Shown: positions 1 through 8,142 of the stretch, one piece after another
Layout of the letters: each line of letters opens with the position of its first letter
Position numbering within the stretch: position 1 is the first letter of the stretch
Assembly (NCBI RefSeq): GCF_002282895.1
Contig: NZ_NRRB01000008.1
Coordinates: 1-64,000 of the forward strand
Reading direction: 5' to 3'
Source of the DNA: Paraferrimonas haliotis
Lineage (GTDB): Bacteria > Pseudomonadota > Gammaproteobacteria > Enterobacterales > Shewanellaceae
Length of the DNA: 64,000 bases
Translations under genes and position numbers: made by a program
Notes under the pieces: generated by a model
Seen by the model: the letters and a program-made list of their open reading frames with translations, nothing else
Databases searched by the model: none
What the model was told of the DNA's origin: nothing

Positions 1-198
1 CGCGTTTCCCTTCGACCGTCAAGTGCTTTTTGAAAACTTTTTTCAAGGCGCTTATTGGGCCGACTGACTCGGGCTTAATCAGTGGCTGTTTGGCCCTGTG
101 CCGTGTCAGTGGATGCGCATTATAGGGCGCTGATTATTTAGCGCAAGGGGTTTTTTAAAGTTTTTACTCAGATGTGTAAAAAAACTACATAATGCACA

Positions 199-227
199 CT
201 TTAGCGGCAACTTAGCCGCCGCTAAAG
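199..227 (-). terminator. Hairpin overlapping the ccoG stop codon
   Basis: CTTTAGCGGC and GCCGCTAAAG (minus-strand sense) form a perfect 10-bp stem around a 9-nt loop that contains the TAA stop of ccoG. A run of seven Ts lies about 15 nt beyond the stem, not directly after it. It is therefore an imperfect intrinsic terminator, or a 3'-end stabilising structure. The remaining 1-198 bases show no gene. Confidence 0.4.
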
Positions 228-1636
228 AAGCGAGACTCTTGAGTAAAGCTAACCGAAGGGTCATCTTTAACAGATAAGGTTATTTCAATAGGCGTAATTG
301 GACTCTTGAGGTCATAGGGATCCACCGCTATCGATATGGGTTGCGTTGCGACTTCTCCTGCACGAATGGTCAATACCTTCGGGCCGTTCCATTGGTAGTC
401 TGTGAGTCCCGATACCGCCAGCTGATACTGATTATTCTGATCCGTTTTATTGAGTATCTTTAACGTGTAGGTGTTTTCAACTAAACCATCAGAGGTCTCT
501 CTATATAATGCGTTTCGGTCGCGCATAACATCTAACCGAAGTGGATCAAGGTTGGCGATGTTGTAAATAAAGCCGGAGATGATTACAACTAACACCACAC
601 CGTAGCCCACTAACTTTGGTCGTCTGACTTTCTCGGTCACACCGTCCAATCTATTTTCGGTGGTATAGCTAATAAGGCCTTTACGATACCCCATGCGCTC
701 CATGGTGTTGTCACAAGCGTCGATACAAGCGCCGCAATTGATACACTCGTATTGCAATCCATTACGAATGTCGATGCCGGTGGGACAAACTTGAACACAG
801 AGATCGCAATCAATACAGTCGCCAAGGTTGAGGGCTTTAGGGTCTGCTTTGCGACTTCGAGGCCCTCGTGTTTCACCTCTTTTGCTATCATATCCAACAA
901 TAAAGGTGTTCTTGTCAAACATTACCGATTGAAAACGAGCGTATGGGCACATGTGAGTGCACATAATTTCTCGCATCCACCCTGCATTGCCGTATGTGGC
1001 GAGAGTCAAGAATATTCCCCAAAAATAAACGGTCGCGCTCGCATTACCCGTAAAGAAGTCTATGTACAGCGCTTTTGCCGGAACGAAATAGGAACAGAAG
1101 GTAAGGGCGGTTAGAAGGGAAATCGCTATCCAGCTTCCGTGCTTAGCCGCTTTTTTCATGAGCTTATTAGCAGACCAAGGCATTTTATCCAATTTAATGC
1201 GCTTGTTTCGTGCACCTTCAATTTTTTCTTCTAACCACATAAAAATAAAGGTCCAAACGGTTTGTGGGCAGGTATAACCACACCAAACTCGACCTAAATA
1301 AGTCGTAATGAAAAATAGAGAAAAAGCCGCAATCATAAATACAGCCGCAAGTAAGGTAAGATCTTGAGGCCAAATAGTAAGCGCAAAGATATGAAACTTT
1401 TGCTCACTCAAGTGGAACCAAACCGCTTGACGGTCGCCCCAAGTTATCCAAGGTAATAACAGAAAGAAGCTCAATGCAACCCAACCCATTTTACGACGCA
1501 ACTGAGTCCAAACTCCGGTTACGGCTCGAACATAAATGCGGTTTCTTGGGTCAAAACGATCGGCTTTAGCTTGATCCGGTTGGCGAATGTCGATTCGTTC
1601 GGCGCGCTCAAAGTCCTTTCGGTTGGATTCGCTCAT
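212..1636 (-). CDS. ccoG: CcoG (FixG/RdxA) cytochrome c oxidase accessory ferredoxin-type membrane protein
   Basis: Inner-membrane iron-sulfur protein, 474 aa, of the family that assists copper delivery and assembly of cbb3-type cytochrome oxidase. Membrane segments come first. They are followed by a VWCGYTCPQ motif (C119, C123), a CTHMCPYARF motif, and two closely spaced ferredoxin clusters (CIDCDLCVQVCP and CINCGACIDACD, about residues 274-318). The C-terminus is an Ig-like periplasmic domain, as usual for the family. An upstream in-frame start would add 23 residues. The ATG at 1636 is preferred because AAGG precedes it and MSESNRKD begins the normal N-terminus. No ccoNOPQ or ccoI gene is visible, though the window starts just downstream. 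CopA at 4.8 kb may be functionally related through copper, which is inference. Confidence 0.93.
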   Translation of the reverse strand: MSESNRKDFERAERIDIRQPDQAKADRFDPRNRIYVRAVTGVWTQLRRKMGWVALSFFLLLPWITWGDRQAVWFHLSEQKFHIFALTIWPQDLTLLAAVFMIAAFSLFFITTYLGRVWCGYTCPQTVWTFIFMWLEEKIEGARNKRIKLDKMPWSANKLMKKAAKHGSWIAISLLTALTFCSYFVPAKALYIDFFTGNASATVYFWGIFLTLATYGNAGWMREIMCTHMCPYARFQSVMFDKNTFIVGYDSKRGETRGPRSRKADPKALNLGDCIDCDLCVQVCPTGIDIRNGLQYECINCGACIDACDNTMERMGYRKGLISYTTENRLDGVTEKVRRPKLVGYGVVLVVIISGFIYNIANLDPLRLDVMRDRNALYRETSDGLVENTYTLKILNKTDQNNQYQLAVSGLTDYQWNGPKVLTIRAGEVATQPISIAVDPYDLKSPITPIEITLSVKDDPSVSFTQESRFFSGG

Positions 1637-1725
1637 TACTACATGCCTTGGTGCTATCAAATTGTTGTGTAACTGGGCTACTATGGTAACAGAAAGCACC
1701 AACAAAGACCTAAAAAGGATTATAT

Positions 1726-2073
1726 ATGAAGGGGTGGATTGTATTGGCCATCGTCGCTGGCATTGTCTATTACCTAGATAGCGAGCACGACTACTTTGCC
1801 GACCAAAAGCACTACGTTGCCACTGAATGGAACGCCATTAAAAAGAAGTTCGACGAAACGACCGATATAAAAATCAAAAAGAACGTCAATAAATTTGAAT
1901 TTAACGTTCCTAATCTTTCTGATCGGCTGACTCGCTCAGAGCTTGAGTTCTACCGAACAATTACCGAATCCAAAGAATCTTTCGACGCCTTTAAACAAAC
2001 AAGCTGTGCCACAAACAGCCATCCGATATTGAGCAAAGACAATCTTCGCTATATTTGCGACTTGGTGCTGTAA
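1726..2073 (+). CDS. Small membrane-anchored protein of unknown function
   Basis: 115 aa; family not recognised. An N-terminal hydrophobic stretch (about residues 4-16, GWIVLAIVAGIVYYL) looks like a signal anchor. It is followed by a charged lysine-rich segment and a C-terminal part with two cysteines (TSC and YIC) that could pair if periplasmic. The ATG at 1726 has an AAGGA ribosome-binding site. The TAA stop is followed directly by the ATG of the ABC transporter gene with no spacer. The two are almost certainly co-translated, so this protein may work with the exporter. It lies divergent to ccoG. Confidence 0.7.
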   Translation: MKGWIVLAIVAGIVYYLDSEHDYFADQKHYVATEWNAIKKKFDETTDIKIKKNVNKFEFNVPNLSDRLTRSELEFYRTITESKESFDAFKQTSCATNSHPILSKDNLRYICDLVL

Positions 2074-3825
2074 ATGACAGCAAAACCGTCAACGAAAAAA
2101 GTGTTGGGCTGGATTATCAGCTTTTTAGCCCCGTACAAGAAGAAGGTATTTTTTGCGGGTATCGCACTCTTTTTAGGCTCAGCCACTTGGTTGGCGTTAG
2201 GTCAAGGAATTCGCTTGTTCATCGACAGCGGCTTTCTTAGTGGTGAATCCGACACCTTAAGCCACTTAGTAGGTCTCATGTTGGCAATTGTAATGGTTGG
2301 TTGCATCGCGACCTTTTTTCGAGCTTATTTGGTGACCTGGCTGGGTGAGCGAGTGAGTGCTGATATTCGCTTAGCCGTATTTAATCGCTTGCTGAGTTTA
2401 AGTCCTCACTACTTTCAAGAACAGCGAACCGGCGAAATAATCTCTCGCTTTACTGCCGACGCTACACTTTTACAAACCGTTGTTGGCATGAGTTTGTCAA
2501 TGGCTTTACGGTCAAGCGTCACCGCATTTGGCGGCATTATAATGATGCTGTTTACCAGCTTTAAGCTTGCCGCATTGGCATTAATAGCCGTGCCTTTAGT
2601 GTTGGCTCCCATTGCCATTTTTGGAAAGAAAGTTAAGACGCTTGCTAGGGACAGCCAAGATAAAGTGGCGGATGTCGGTGCTCATCTCGACGAAACCCTT
2701 CACGAGATTCATACGGTTCAATCTTACACCCACGAATATCAAGACCGCATGCTTTTTGGGCAGCGAATAGCTTCAGTAATGAACGCAGCAGAAAGTCGAA
2801 TTTTTTATCGCTCACTGCTCATAACGGTAGTAATGGCGTTCAGCTTGGCGGCGGTAACCTTGGTTAGCTGGTATGGGGCCTTGCAAGTGGTGCAAAATAA
2901 TATCTCAGCCGGTGAGCTCACTGCGTTTTTGTTTTATGCCGTTATGGTGGCCAGCGCCGTTGCTACGTTAAGCGCTGTTATTGGCGATATTCTGAGAGCT
3001 GTTGGCGCATCCGAGCGCATGATGGAGTTGCAATTTGCCAATGACAACTTAATCAAGAGCCAGCCTGCAAACGAATTGTCGGATAATCCCAACTCAACCA
3101 TCGAAATCAGTAATCTCTGTTTCAGCTACCCTAATGATGCGCTCTCTCCAGTTTTACAAGATATAAATTTGACCATAAAACCGGGAGAACGAGTCGCCTT
3201 AGTTGGCCCCAGCGGGGCAGGAAAAAGCACCTTATTTCAGCTGTTACTTAGATTCTATTTACCCAATAGCGGTTATGTCTCAATTAATTCACAAGACATT
3301 AGCCAGTGTTCAAATGAATCGGTGCGCAAACAATTTGCCATTGTCCCGCAAGAGTCCGTTATTTTCGCCACCAGCGTTTTCGAAAACGTTCGCTACGGCA
3401 GAACTGACGCCACACTAGACGAGGTTAAGAAAGCCTGTATCGCCGCTCGCGCTGACGAATTTATTAGTAGCTTAAGCGACGGCTATGAAACTCAACTCGG
3501 CGAGCGAGGAACCCGTTTATCTGGAGGCCAAAAACAGCGCATAGCAATTGCTCGAGCGATATTAAGCAATCGTCCCATCTTGTTGCTGGATGAAGCCACC
3601 AGCGCACTGGATGCCGTCAGTGAAAGTAAAGTTCAGCAAGCTTTAGATAACCTGATGCAAGGCCGCACCAGTATTATTATTGCCCACAGACTTGCAACCG
3701 TCCGTAATGTTGACAGAATATTACTCATAGAAAATGGAACCATTAGCGCCAGTGGTAGCCACGATTATTTAGTTGCCAATAACGAAACTTACCGTAAATT
3801 GGCTGAACTACAACTATTAACCTAA
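2074..3825 (+). CDS. ABCB/MsbA-type ABC transporter half-molecule (fused permease and ATPase)
   Basis: 583 aa exporter subunit that should act as a homodimer in the inner membrane. Residues 1-310 form the transmembrane domain with about six segments and the EISRFTADA coupling region. Residues 335-583 are the nucleotide-binding domain with Walker A GPSGAGKST (about 378), signature LSGGQKQR (about 482), Walker B LLLDEATSALD (about 503) and the H-loop histidine in AHRLATV. The substrate cannot be told from sequence. The lipid flippase gene msbA normally sits beside lpxK, and no lpxK is present, so this is probably a different ABCB exporter. It starts immediately after the stop of the upstream small-protein gene. 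Confidence 0.88.
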   Translation: MTAKPSTKKVLGWIISFLAPYKKKVFFAGIALFLGSATWLALGQGIRLFIDSGFLSGESDTLSHLVGLMLAIVMVGCIATFFRAYLVTWLGERVSADIRLAVFNRLLSLSPHYFQEQRTGEIISRFTADATLLQTVVGMSLSMALRSSVTAFGGIIMMLFTSFKLAALALIAVPLVLAPIAIFGKKVKTLARDSQDKVADVGAHLDETLHEIHTVQSYTHEYQDRMLFGQRIASVMNAAESRIFYRSLLITVVMAFSLAAVTLVSWYGALQVVQNNISAGELTAFLFYAVMVASAVATLSAVIGDILRAVGASERMMELQFANDNLIKSQPANELSDNPNSTIEISNLCFSYPNDALSPVLQDINLTIKPGERVALVGPSGAGKSTLFQLLLRFYLPNSGYVSINSQDISQCSNESVRKQFAIVPQESVIFATSVFENVRYGRTDATLDEVKKACIAARADEFISSLSDGYETQLGERGTRLSGGQKQRIAIARAILSNRPILLLDEATSALDAVSESKVQQALDNLMQGRTSIIIAHRLATVRNVDRILLIENGTISASGSHDYLVANNETYRKLAELQLLT

Positions 3826-3839
3826 GAAGGCCCAAGACA

Positions 3840-4367
3840 ATGGCAGGATTGAGACCATCACAAGGCTTTACCTTAATAGAGTTAGTTGTTGCATTAATCG
3901 TAATCGCTATCATAGCGGTCATTGCGATACCACGATTTGTGGATCTAAGCAGCGACGCGCGCATTGAAGTCATAGAGCAAATCGCTGTTGCTGCCAAAGC
4001 CGCTAATGACCAGGTGTATGTAAAGTCCAAAATGGGCAGTTACAGCGCAAAACCGGTTAACGGACGGCCGGATCTGACCGATGTAGACCTAAACAACGAC
4101 GGCCAATTCGACACCCGACTAAAATGTGGCTTCTTAGATAATACTGACGTTGCAAAGCAAATGAACTATTCTGACGATCAGATTAAATTCGAGTACGAAG
4201 GCGTTGATAAAACGTATTTTGGATTTGAGTCGGATAATGGTTCTATTAAGGCGAGCCAATGCTATTTTATGTATGTTCAATCCTGGGGAACGACCAACCC
4301 ATCCTCATGCAATAACGATCAAACCGCCAGTCAACCAACGTATCAAGTGGTCACTAGCGGTTGTTAG
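3840..4367 (+). CDS. Type IV prepilin-like protein with a calcium-binding-type loop
   Basis: 175 aa. A short leader (MAGLRPSQG) precedes FTLIELVV, the prepilin peptidase cleavage and methylation signature, with the conserved glutamate at mature position 5. The hydrophobic helix runs to about residue 31, then PRFVDLSSDA as in MSHA-like pilins. The globular part carries an EF-hand-like loop, D83-x-N85-x-D87-G-x-x-D91, resembling the calcium sites of minor pilins and pseudopilins. Four cysteines are present, the last being the C-terminal residue, compatible with a D-region disulfide. An AGAAGG site precedes the ATG. No pilus assembly genes are nearby, so it is an orphan pilin relying on machinery elsewhere. 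It lies 14 nt after the ABC gene and may be co-transcribed with it. Confidence 0.85.
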   Translation: MAGLRPSQGFTLIELVVALIVIAIIAVIAIPRFVDLSSDARIEVIEQIAVAAKAANDQVYVKSKMGSYSAKPVNGRPDLTDVDLNNDGQFDTRLKCGFLDNTDVAKQMNYSDDQIKFEYEGVDKTYFGFESDNGSIKASQCYFMYVQSWGTTNPSSCNNDQTASQPTYQVVTSGC

Positions 4368-4373
4368 TAGCGG

Positions 4374-4658
4374 TTAATCGGTATTTTCGTCCGTAAAGCC
4401 ACGGGCTTTTAATAGCGCTTTTTTAAAATCGTAATCTTCAACAAAGTCTTTTTCGATGCCGGGAATCATCTCGTTGTTTTGCAATGGCTGCATTTTAAGA
4501 TGGTAAATAAGAACATCATCGGTCAACTCGTTTAGCGACTTATCAAAGCCCGCTTCATTTGCGAGTTTCTGTAACATTTCAGCCAGGTTAAGCTGTTGAT
4601 TCTTCTGCCAAACAGGCGTTAGTAACTCTAATAACTCGTCGATTCGATGGCATGACAT
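4374..4658 (-). CDS. yihD: YihD family protein (DUF1040)
   Basis: 94 aa; matches the small cytoplasmic YihD family in length and in blocks such as LTDDVLIYHLKM and KALLKARG. Its biochemical role is not established. The start at 4658 (MSCHRIDELLELL) is chosen over two upstream candidates because a GGAG site lies 8 nt before it and overlaps the other starts, and because E. coli YihD begins in the same register. It converges with the prepilin gene (6 nt between stops). Confidence 0.85.
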   Translation of the reverse strand: MSCHRIDELLELLTPVWQKNQQLNLAEMLQKLANEAGFDKSLNELTDDVLIYHLKMQPLQNNEMIPGIEKDFVEDYDFKKALLKARGFTDENTD

Positions 4659-4684
4659 GACCATTCTCCTCACAAAGAAAGACA

Positions 4685-4711
4685 CGGGGCCCAGTATATC
4701 GCTGAGCCCCG
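4685..4711 (-). terminator. Possible copA terminator hairpin
   Basis: CGGGGC and GCCCCG form a GC-rich stem extended by a partly mismatched CTCAG/CTGGG section, between the end of copA and the start of yihD. The following minus-strand bases (TGTCTTTCTTT) are only moderately T-rich, so the call is weak. Confidence 0.4.
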
Positions 4712-4756
4712 AGATGTTGCTATAGCTTTTATCACTTGAGTTCGTTAGCGATATCG

Positions 4757-7003
4757 TTATTTTACAAACCGCAGACGGTTGGCATTGAGAACTACGGTTA
4801 ACGACGAGAGCGCCATCGCTGTAGCTGCAACAACCGGGTTCAATAGCAAGCCCGTGACCGGATACAACACGCCTGCGGCAATGGGCACACCAGAGCCGTT
4901 ATAGACGAACGCCCCAAACAGGTTTTGTTTGATGTTTAACAAGGTAGCGCGACTGATTCGAATTGCATCAAGCACTCCGCGAAGAGAGCTGTGCATGATA
5001 GTAATGTCGGCGCTTTCTATGGCGATGTCTGTTCCACTGCCTACCGCCATGCCAACATCAGCTAACGCCAGTGCCGGCGCATCATTTATACCATCACCCA
5101 CCATAGCAACTCGCAGCCCTTGAGATTGCAAGGAGGCTATATGCTGAGCTTTTTGCTCCGGTAGTACGGAGGCGATTACCTCGTCAATTCCAACTTGTGA
5201 CGCTATCGCATTCGCCGTCGTTTCGTTATCACCACTGAGCATAACGACTCGTAACCCTTCATTTTTCATGGCTGCAATGGCATCTTTTGAGTCCGCTTTA
5301 ATCGGATCTGCAATGGCCAAAATGGCAACTAGCTCATAGTTTAAGGCCAAATAAACCGCGGTTTTTCCTTGTTGTTGATAGCCCTGCGCAATCGACACTG
5401 CTTCTCCTAATGAAACTCCAAGTGTGTCCATATATGCTCGATTGCCAACACTGACGTTCTTTTCCATAACCTTGCTACTGACACCCTGGCCAACACTTAC
5501 CTCAAAATCGGTGCTGTCAGTGATGGCTAAGCCACGATTATTGGCGCTGCTTACGATAGCTTGTGCAAGAGGGTGCTCTGAGTGATGTTCGGTGCTGGCT
5601 GCAAGGCTTAGTAAGTCGTCCTCATTTACCCCAGGGCGATGCCAAATGTCAGTAACTAAAGGACTACCTTGAGTAATGGTCCCGGTTTTGTCTAACACCA
5701 CGATGTTAATCGCTGCAGCACTCTGCAAAGCTTCGCCATTGCGAATTAGCACGCCGTTTTCGGCTGCCTTACCAACACCAACCATGACCGACATTGGGGT
5801 CGCAAGCCCTAAAGCACATGGGCAAGCAATGATGAGTACCGTCATGGCCGATGCAAACGCTAATGAAACGTTGGGCTGCTGCGGTAAAAACAGCCAAAGA
5901 GCCGCGGTCACAATAGCGATTAAGATAACAACTGGAACAAAATAAGCCGTTATTTTATCCGCCAAACGGCCAATGCTCGGTTTCGCATTTTGCGCCGATT
6001 TCACCAATTCAATGATTTGGGTAAGCTTAGCCTGTTCACCCAATGTAGTGGCTTCGTAAACAAAACTACCTGTGCCGTTAATGGTTGCGCCGACAACGCT
6101 ATCAGCGATGCCTTTTTTTATGGGCATTGCTTCACCAGTCAACATGGATTCATCGACGCTTGTGGCCCCCTCTAAAATCAAACCATCCACTGGAATTTTT
6201 TCACCGGGTTTAACTTTTATGCGATCGCCGACTTTTACTTGCTCCACAGCCACCAGCTGTTCGTTGCCGTCAATGACGACTCGAGCCATTTTAGGTTGAA
6301 GCCCAATAAGCCGTTTAACGGAGTCTGCCGTTGTGCCTCGAGCCTTAATTTCGAACGCTAACCCCAGGTTCACTAAACCGATGACCATGGCAGCCGCTTC
6401 AAAGTAAAGATGGCGTGCTTGCTCTGGAAACCAATTAGGAAAGATGACCACAGCCATAGAGTATATCCATGCCGCCAACGTACCCAGTGCGATCAGGGTA
6501 TCCATATTGGCACTGCGATTTTTTAGGCTACTTAATGCGCCTTTATAAAAGTGCTTACCGCTAAAAGCCATGACCAATAGGGTTAACAGACCAACAGCAA
6601 ACCAGACTAACTGCTGAGACCGAGAAGCCACCGTCATGTCTCCCTTGATGATCCCATACAGCATTAGCGGAATCCCAACCGCAAGCGCCACGGCTACCTT
6701 AATAAGCTGCTGCCGATAATGGTTTGATTCGGACTGTTTCTGCTGTTGCATTTGCTCTTGCAAAGAATCGCTTTGAGACCGGTTAGCTTGATAACCTGCC
6801 GCTTGTACCGCTTCAATGAGCTGTTCGACCTTTGCCGTTCCCACAACCGCGACGGTTCGATTAGCAAAGTTCATTTGGGCACTGGAAACCCCTTTAACAC
6901 CATTAAGAGCAGACTCAATTTTGGCGACACAGCTGGCGCAACTGGCACCTTCAATAATGAGTGTCTGCACAGGTTGTTGACTTGTTTGATGATGCGAATT
7001 CAT
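4757..7003 (-). CDS. copA: Copper-exporting P1B-type ATPase
   Basis: 748 aa inner-membrane pump that moves Cu(I) from cytoplasm to periplasm. It has one N-terminal heavy-metal-associated domain whose metal motif is GASCASC (C22, C25) in place of the usual GMTCxxC. Next come paired membrane helices, the TGEAMP actuator motif and the CPC transmembrane metal site (C394-P-C396, inside [11 protein letters not shown]). The catalytic DKTGTIT (D438) and GDGINDAP (about residue 636) follow. Length and motif order are normal for single-HMA CopA. The ATG at 7003 has a GAGGA site. A CueR-like operator/promoter lies just upstream. Confidence 0.95.
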   Translation of the reverse strand: MNSHHQTSQQPVQTLIIEGASCASCVAKIESALNGVKGVSSAQMNFANRTVAVVGTAKVEQLIEAVQAAGYQANRSQSDSLQEQMQQQKQSESNHYRQQLIKVAVALAVGIPLMLYGIIKGDMTVASRSQQLVWFAVGLLTLLVMAFSGKHFYKGALSSLKNRSANMDTLIALGTLAAWIYSMAVVIFPNWFPEQARHLYFEAAAMVIGLVNLGLAFEIKARGTTADSVKRLIGLQPKMARVVIDGNEQLVAVEQVKVGDRIKVKPGEKIPVDGLILEGATSVDESMLTGEAMPIKKGIADSVVGATINGTGSFVYEATTLGEQAKLTQIIELVKSAQNAKPSIGRLADKITAYFVPVVILIAIVTAALWLFLPQQPNVSLAFASAMTVLIIACPCALGLATPMSVMVGVGKAAENGVLIRNGEALQSAAAINIVVLDKTGTITQGSPLVTDIWHRPGVNEDDLLSLAASTEHHSEHPLAQAIVSSANNRGLAITDSTDFEVSVGQGVSSKVMEKNVSVGNRAYMDTLGVSLGEAVSIAQGYQQQGKTAVYLALNYELVAILAIADPIKADSKDAIAAMKNEGLRVVMLSGDNETTANAIASQVGIDEVIASVLPEQKAQHIASLQSQGLRVAMVGDGINDAPALALADVGMAVGSGTDIAIESADITIMHSSLRGVLDAIRISRATLLNIKQNLFGAFVYNGSGVPIAAGVLYPVTGLLLNPVVAATAMALSSLTVVLNANRLRFVK

Positions 7004-7050
7004 AGTTTTCTCCTCAAATCTCTGGGTCGATATGACGAAGAGTTGCCTTT

Positions 7051-7081
7051 AGTCTGAAACTCGGTCTAACTCCAAGGTCAA
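7051..7081 (-). promoter_or_regulatory. MerR/CueR-type promoter-operator upstream of copA
   Basis: On the minus strand a -35 TTGACC (7076-7081) and a poor -10 CAGACT (7051-7056) are separated by 19 bp, the stretched spacing typical of MerR-family promoters. Inside is an imperfect dyad, ACCTTGG-N7-CCGAGTT (5 of 7 positions symmetric). It has the same 7-7-7 geometry and TTGACCTT start as the E. coli copA CueR operator. No cueR gene is in the window. Confidence 0.5.
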
Positions 7082-7168
7082 CCCTAAAATCACGAGATTT
7101 TGTGGGGAAAAGTACTTCCAATGTGAGGTAGGTCAGTCATAATACTTACTAAAAAATGAGGCAGTAAG

Positions 7169-8062
7169 ATGCGAAAGGACTTTGATCTTAACTTGATGCA
7201 AGTGTTCTACGAGGTATATCGGCAGCGGTCGATTACTCGAGCTGCCGACAATTTAAATACCACTCAACCAGCAATCAGTACGGCATTGAAGCGACTTAAA
7301 ACACAGCTTAATTGCGAGTTGTTTTTACGGGAAGGGCGCGGCATTGCAGCCACTCCCGCCGCGCATCAGCTTGCCAAGGAAGTCGGCCCCGCATTAGACA
7401 CTTTGCACAGTGCCGTTGAAAATCTAAACGAATTCGATCCTCAACAACGCAGAGATTTCTTGGTGTACTGCAACGAGCCAATGCTTATGCTGCTACAGCC
7501 TTTAGTAGAGAAGTCTACTCAGCTCGGCAATTGCAAAATCAAATTCGAAATAACTCCACACCAACAAGACAAACTGCTGGATGCGCTTACCATGCAAAAG
7601 GCGGATCTGGCCATCGATTACGGTCAAGTTGATAGAGCGTCATTTGAAGTCCAGCCCTACTATCAAGACAGTGTTCACATCGCTATAGCGTCAAACCATC
7701 CGAGTATTGGAGAGAACTTTAGTTTAGAACAGTATTTTCAGCAGCATCATATTGGTATTAAAGCCAGAAGAAACCAGCAATACGCCATCAACTTATTTAC
7801 TTCAACACCACTGCAACATCGTAAAGTGATGGTGGAGTGTGATTCGTTGGTAGCCGGTTTGGTGCTCGCAGCCTCAAGCGAGCTGGTTACCTTTATTCCT
7901 AAATCCCTTGTTGAAAACTATGCCAGCAAGTTGGGACTGACCGTGTTGCCATGCCCATTCGACACGAACCCGGTTGTTCATAAGTTAATTTGGCATAAAC
8001 GAAATCAGCACTCTGAAGCCAATCGCTGGCTTAGAGACACGTTAATTGAGCTCATTCGTTGA
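7169..8062 (+). CDS. LysR-family transcriptional regulator
   Basis: 297 aa. The N-terminal winged helix-turn-helix covers residues 1-65 (ITRAADNLNTTQPAISTALKRLK is the recognition region). It is followed by a two-lobed effector-binding domain (about 90-295). The N-terminal FDLNLMQVFYEVY resembles the NodD/LeuO-like branch. GAGG precedes the ATG. It is divergent from copA and upstream of the histidine kinase on the same strand. LysR proteins often act on a divergent neighbour, so copA is a possible target, but the copA operator looks MerR-type. The effector is unknown. Confidence 0.88.
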   Translation: MRKDFDLNLMQVFYEVYRQRSITRAADNLNTTQPAISTALKRLKTQLNCELFLREGRGIAATPAAHQLAKEVGPALDTLHSAVENLNEFDPQQRRDFLVYCNEPMLMLLQPLVEKSTQLGNCKIKFEITPHQQDKLLDALTMQKADLAIDYGQVDRASFEVQPYYQDSVHIAIASNHPSIGENFSLEQYFQQHHIGIKARRNQQYAINLFTSTPLQHRKVMVECDSLVAGLVLAASSELVTFIPKSLVENYASKLGLTVLPCPFDTNPVVHKLIWHKRNQHSEANRWLRDTLIELIR

Positions 8063-8142
8063 TTTTAGATACGGTGAAATGTTCTTCGTAATCTTTTAAT
8101 AATTAATTTCGGCAAACTAACTCTGAGTAGAAAGTACACCCA

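Noticed and set aside
752..1114. Plus-strand open frame opposite ccoG
   Set aside because: It overlaps the strongly conserved ferredoxin-motif coding of ccoG, has no recognisable product and no ribosome-binding site.
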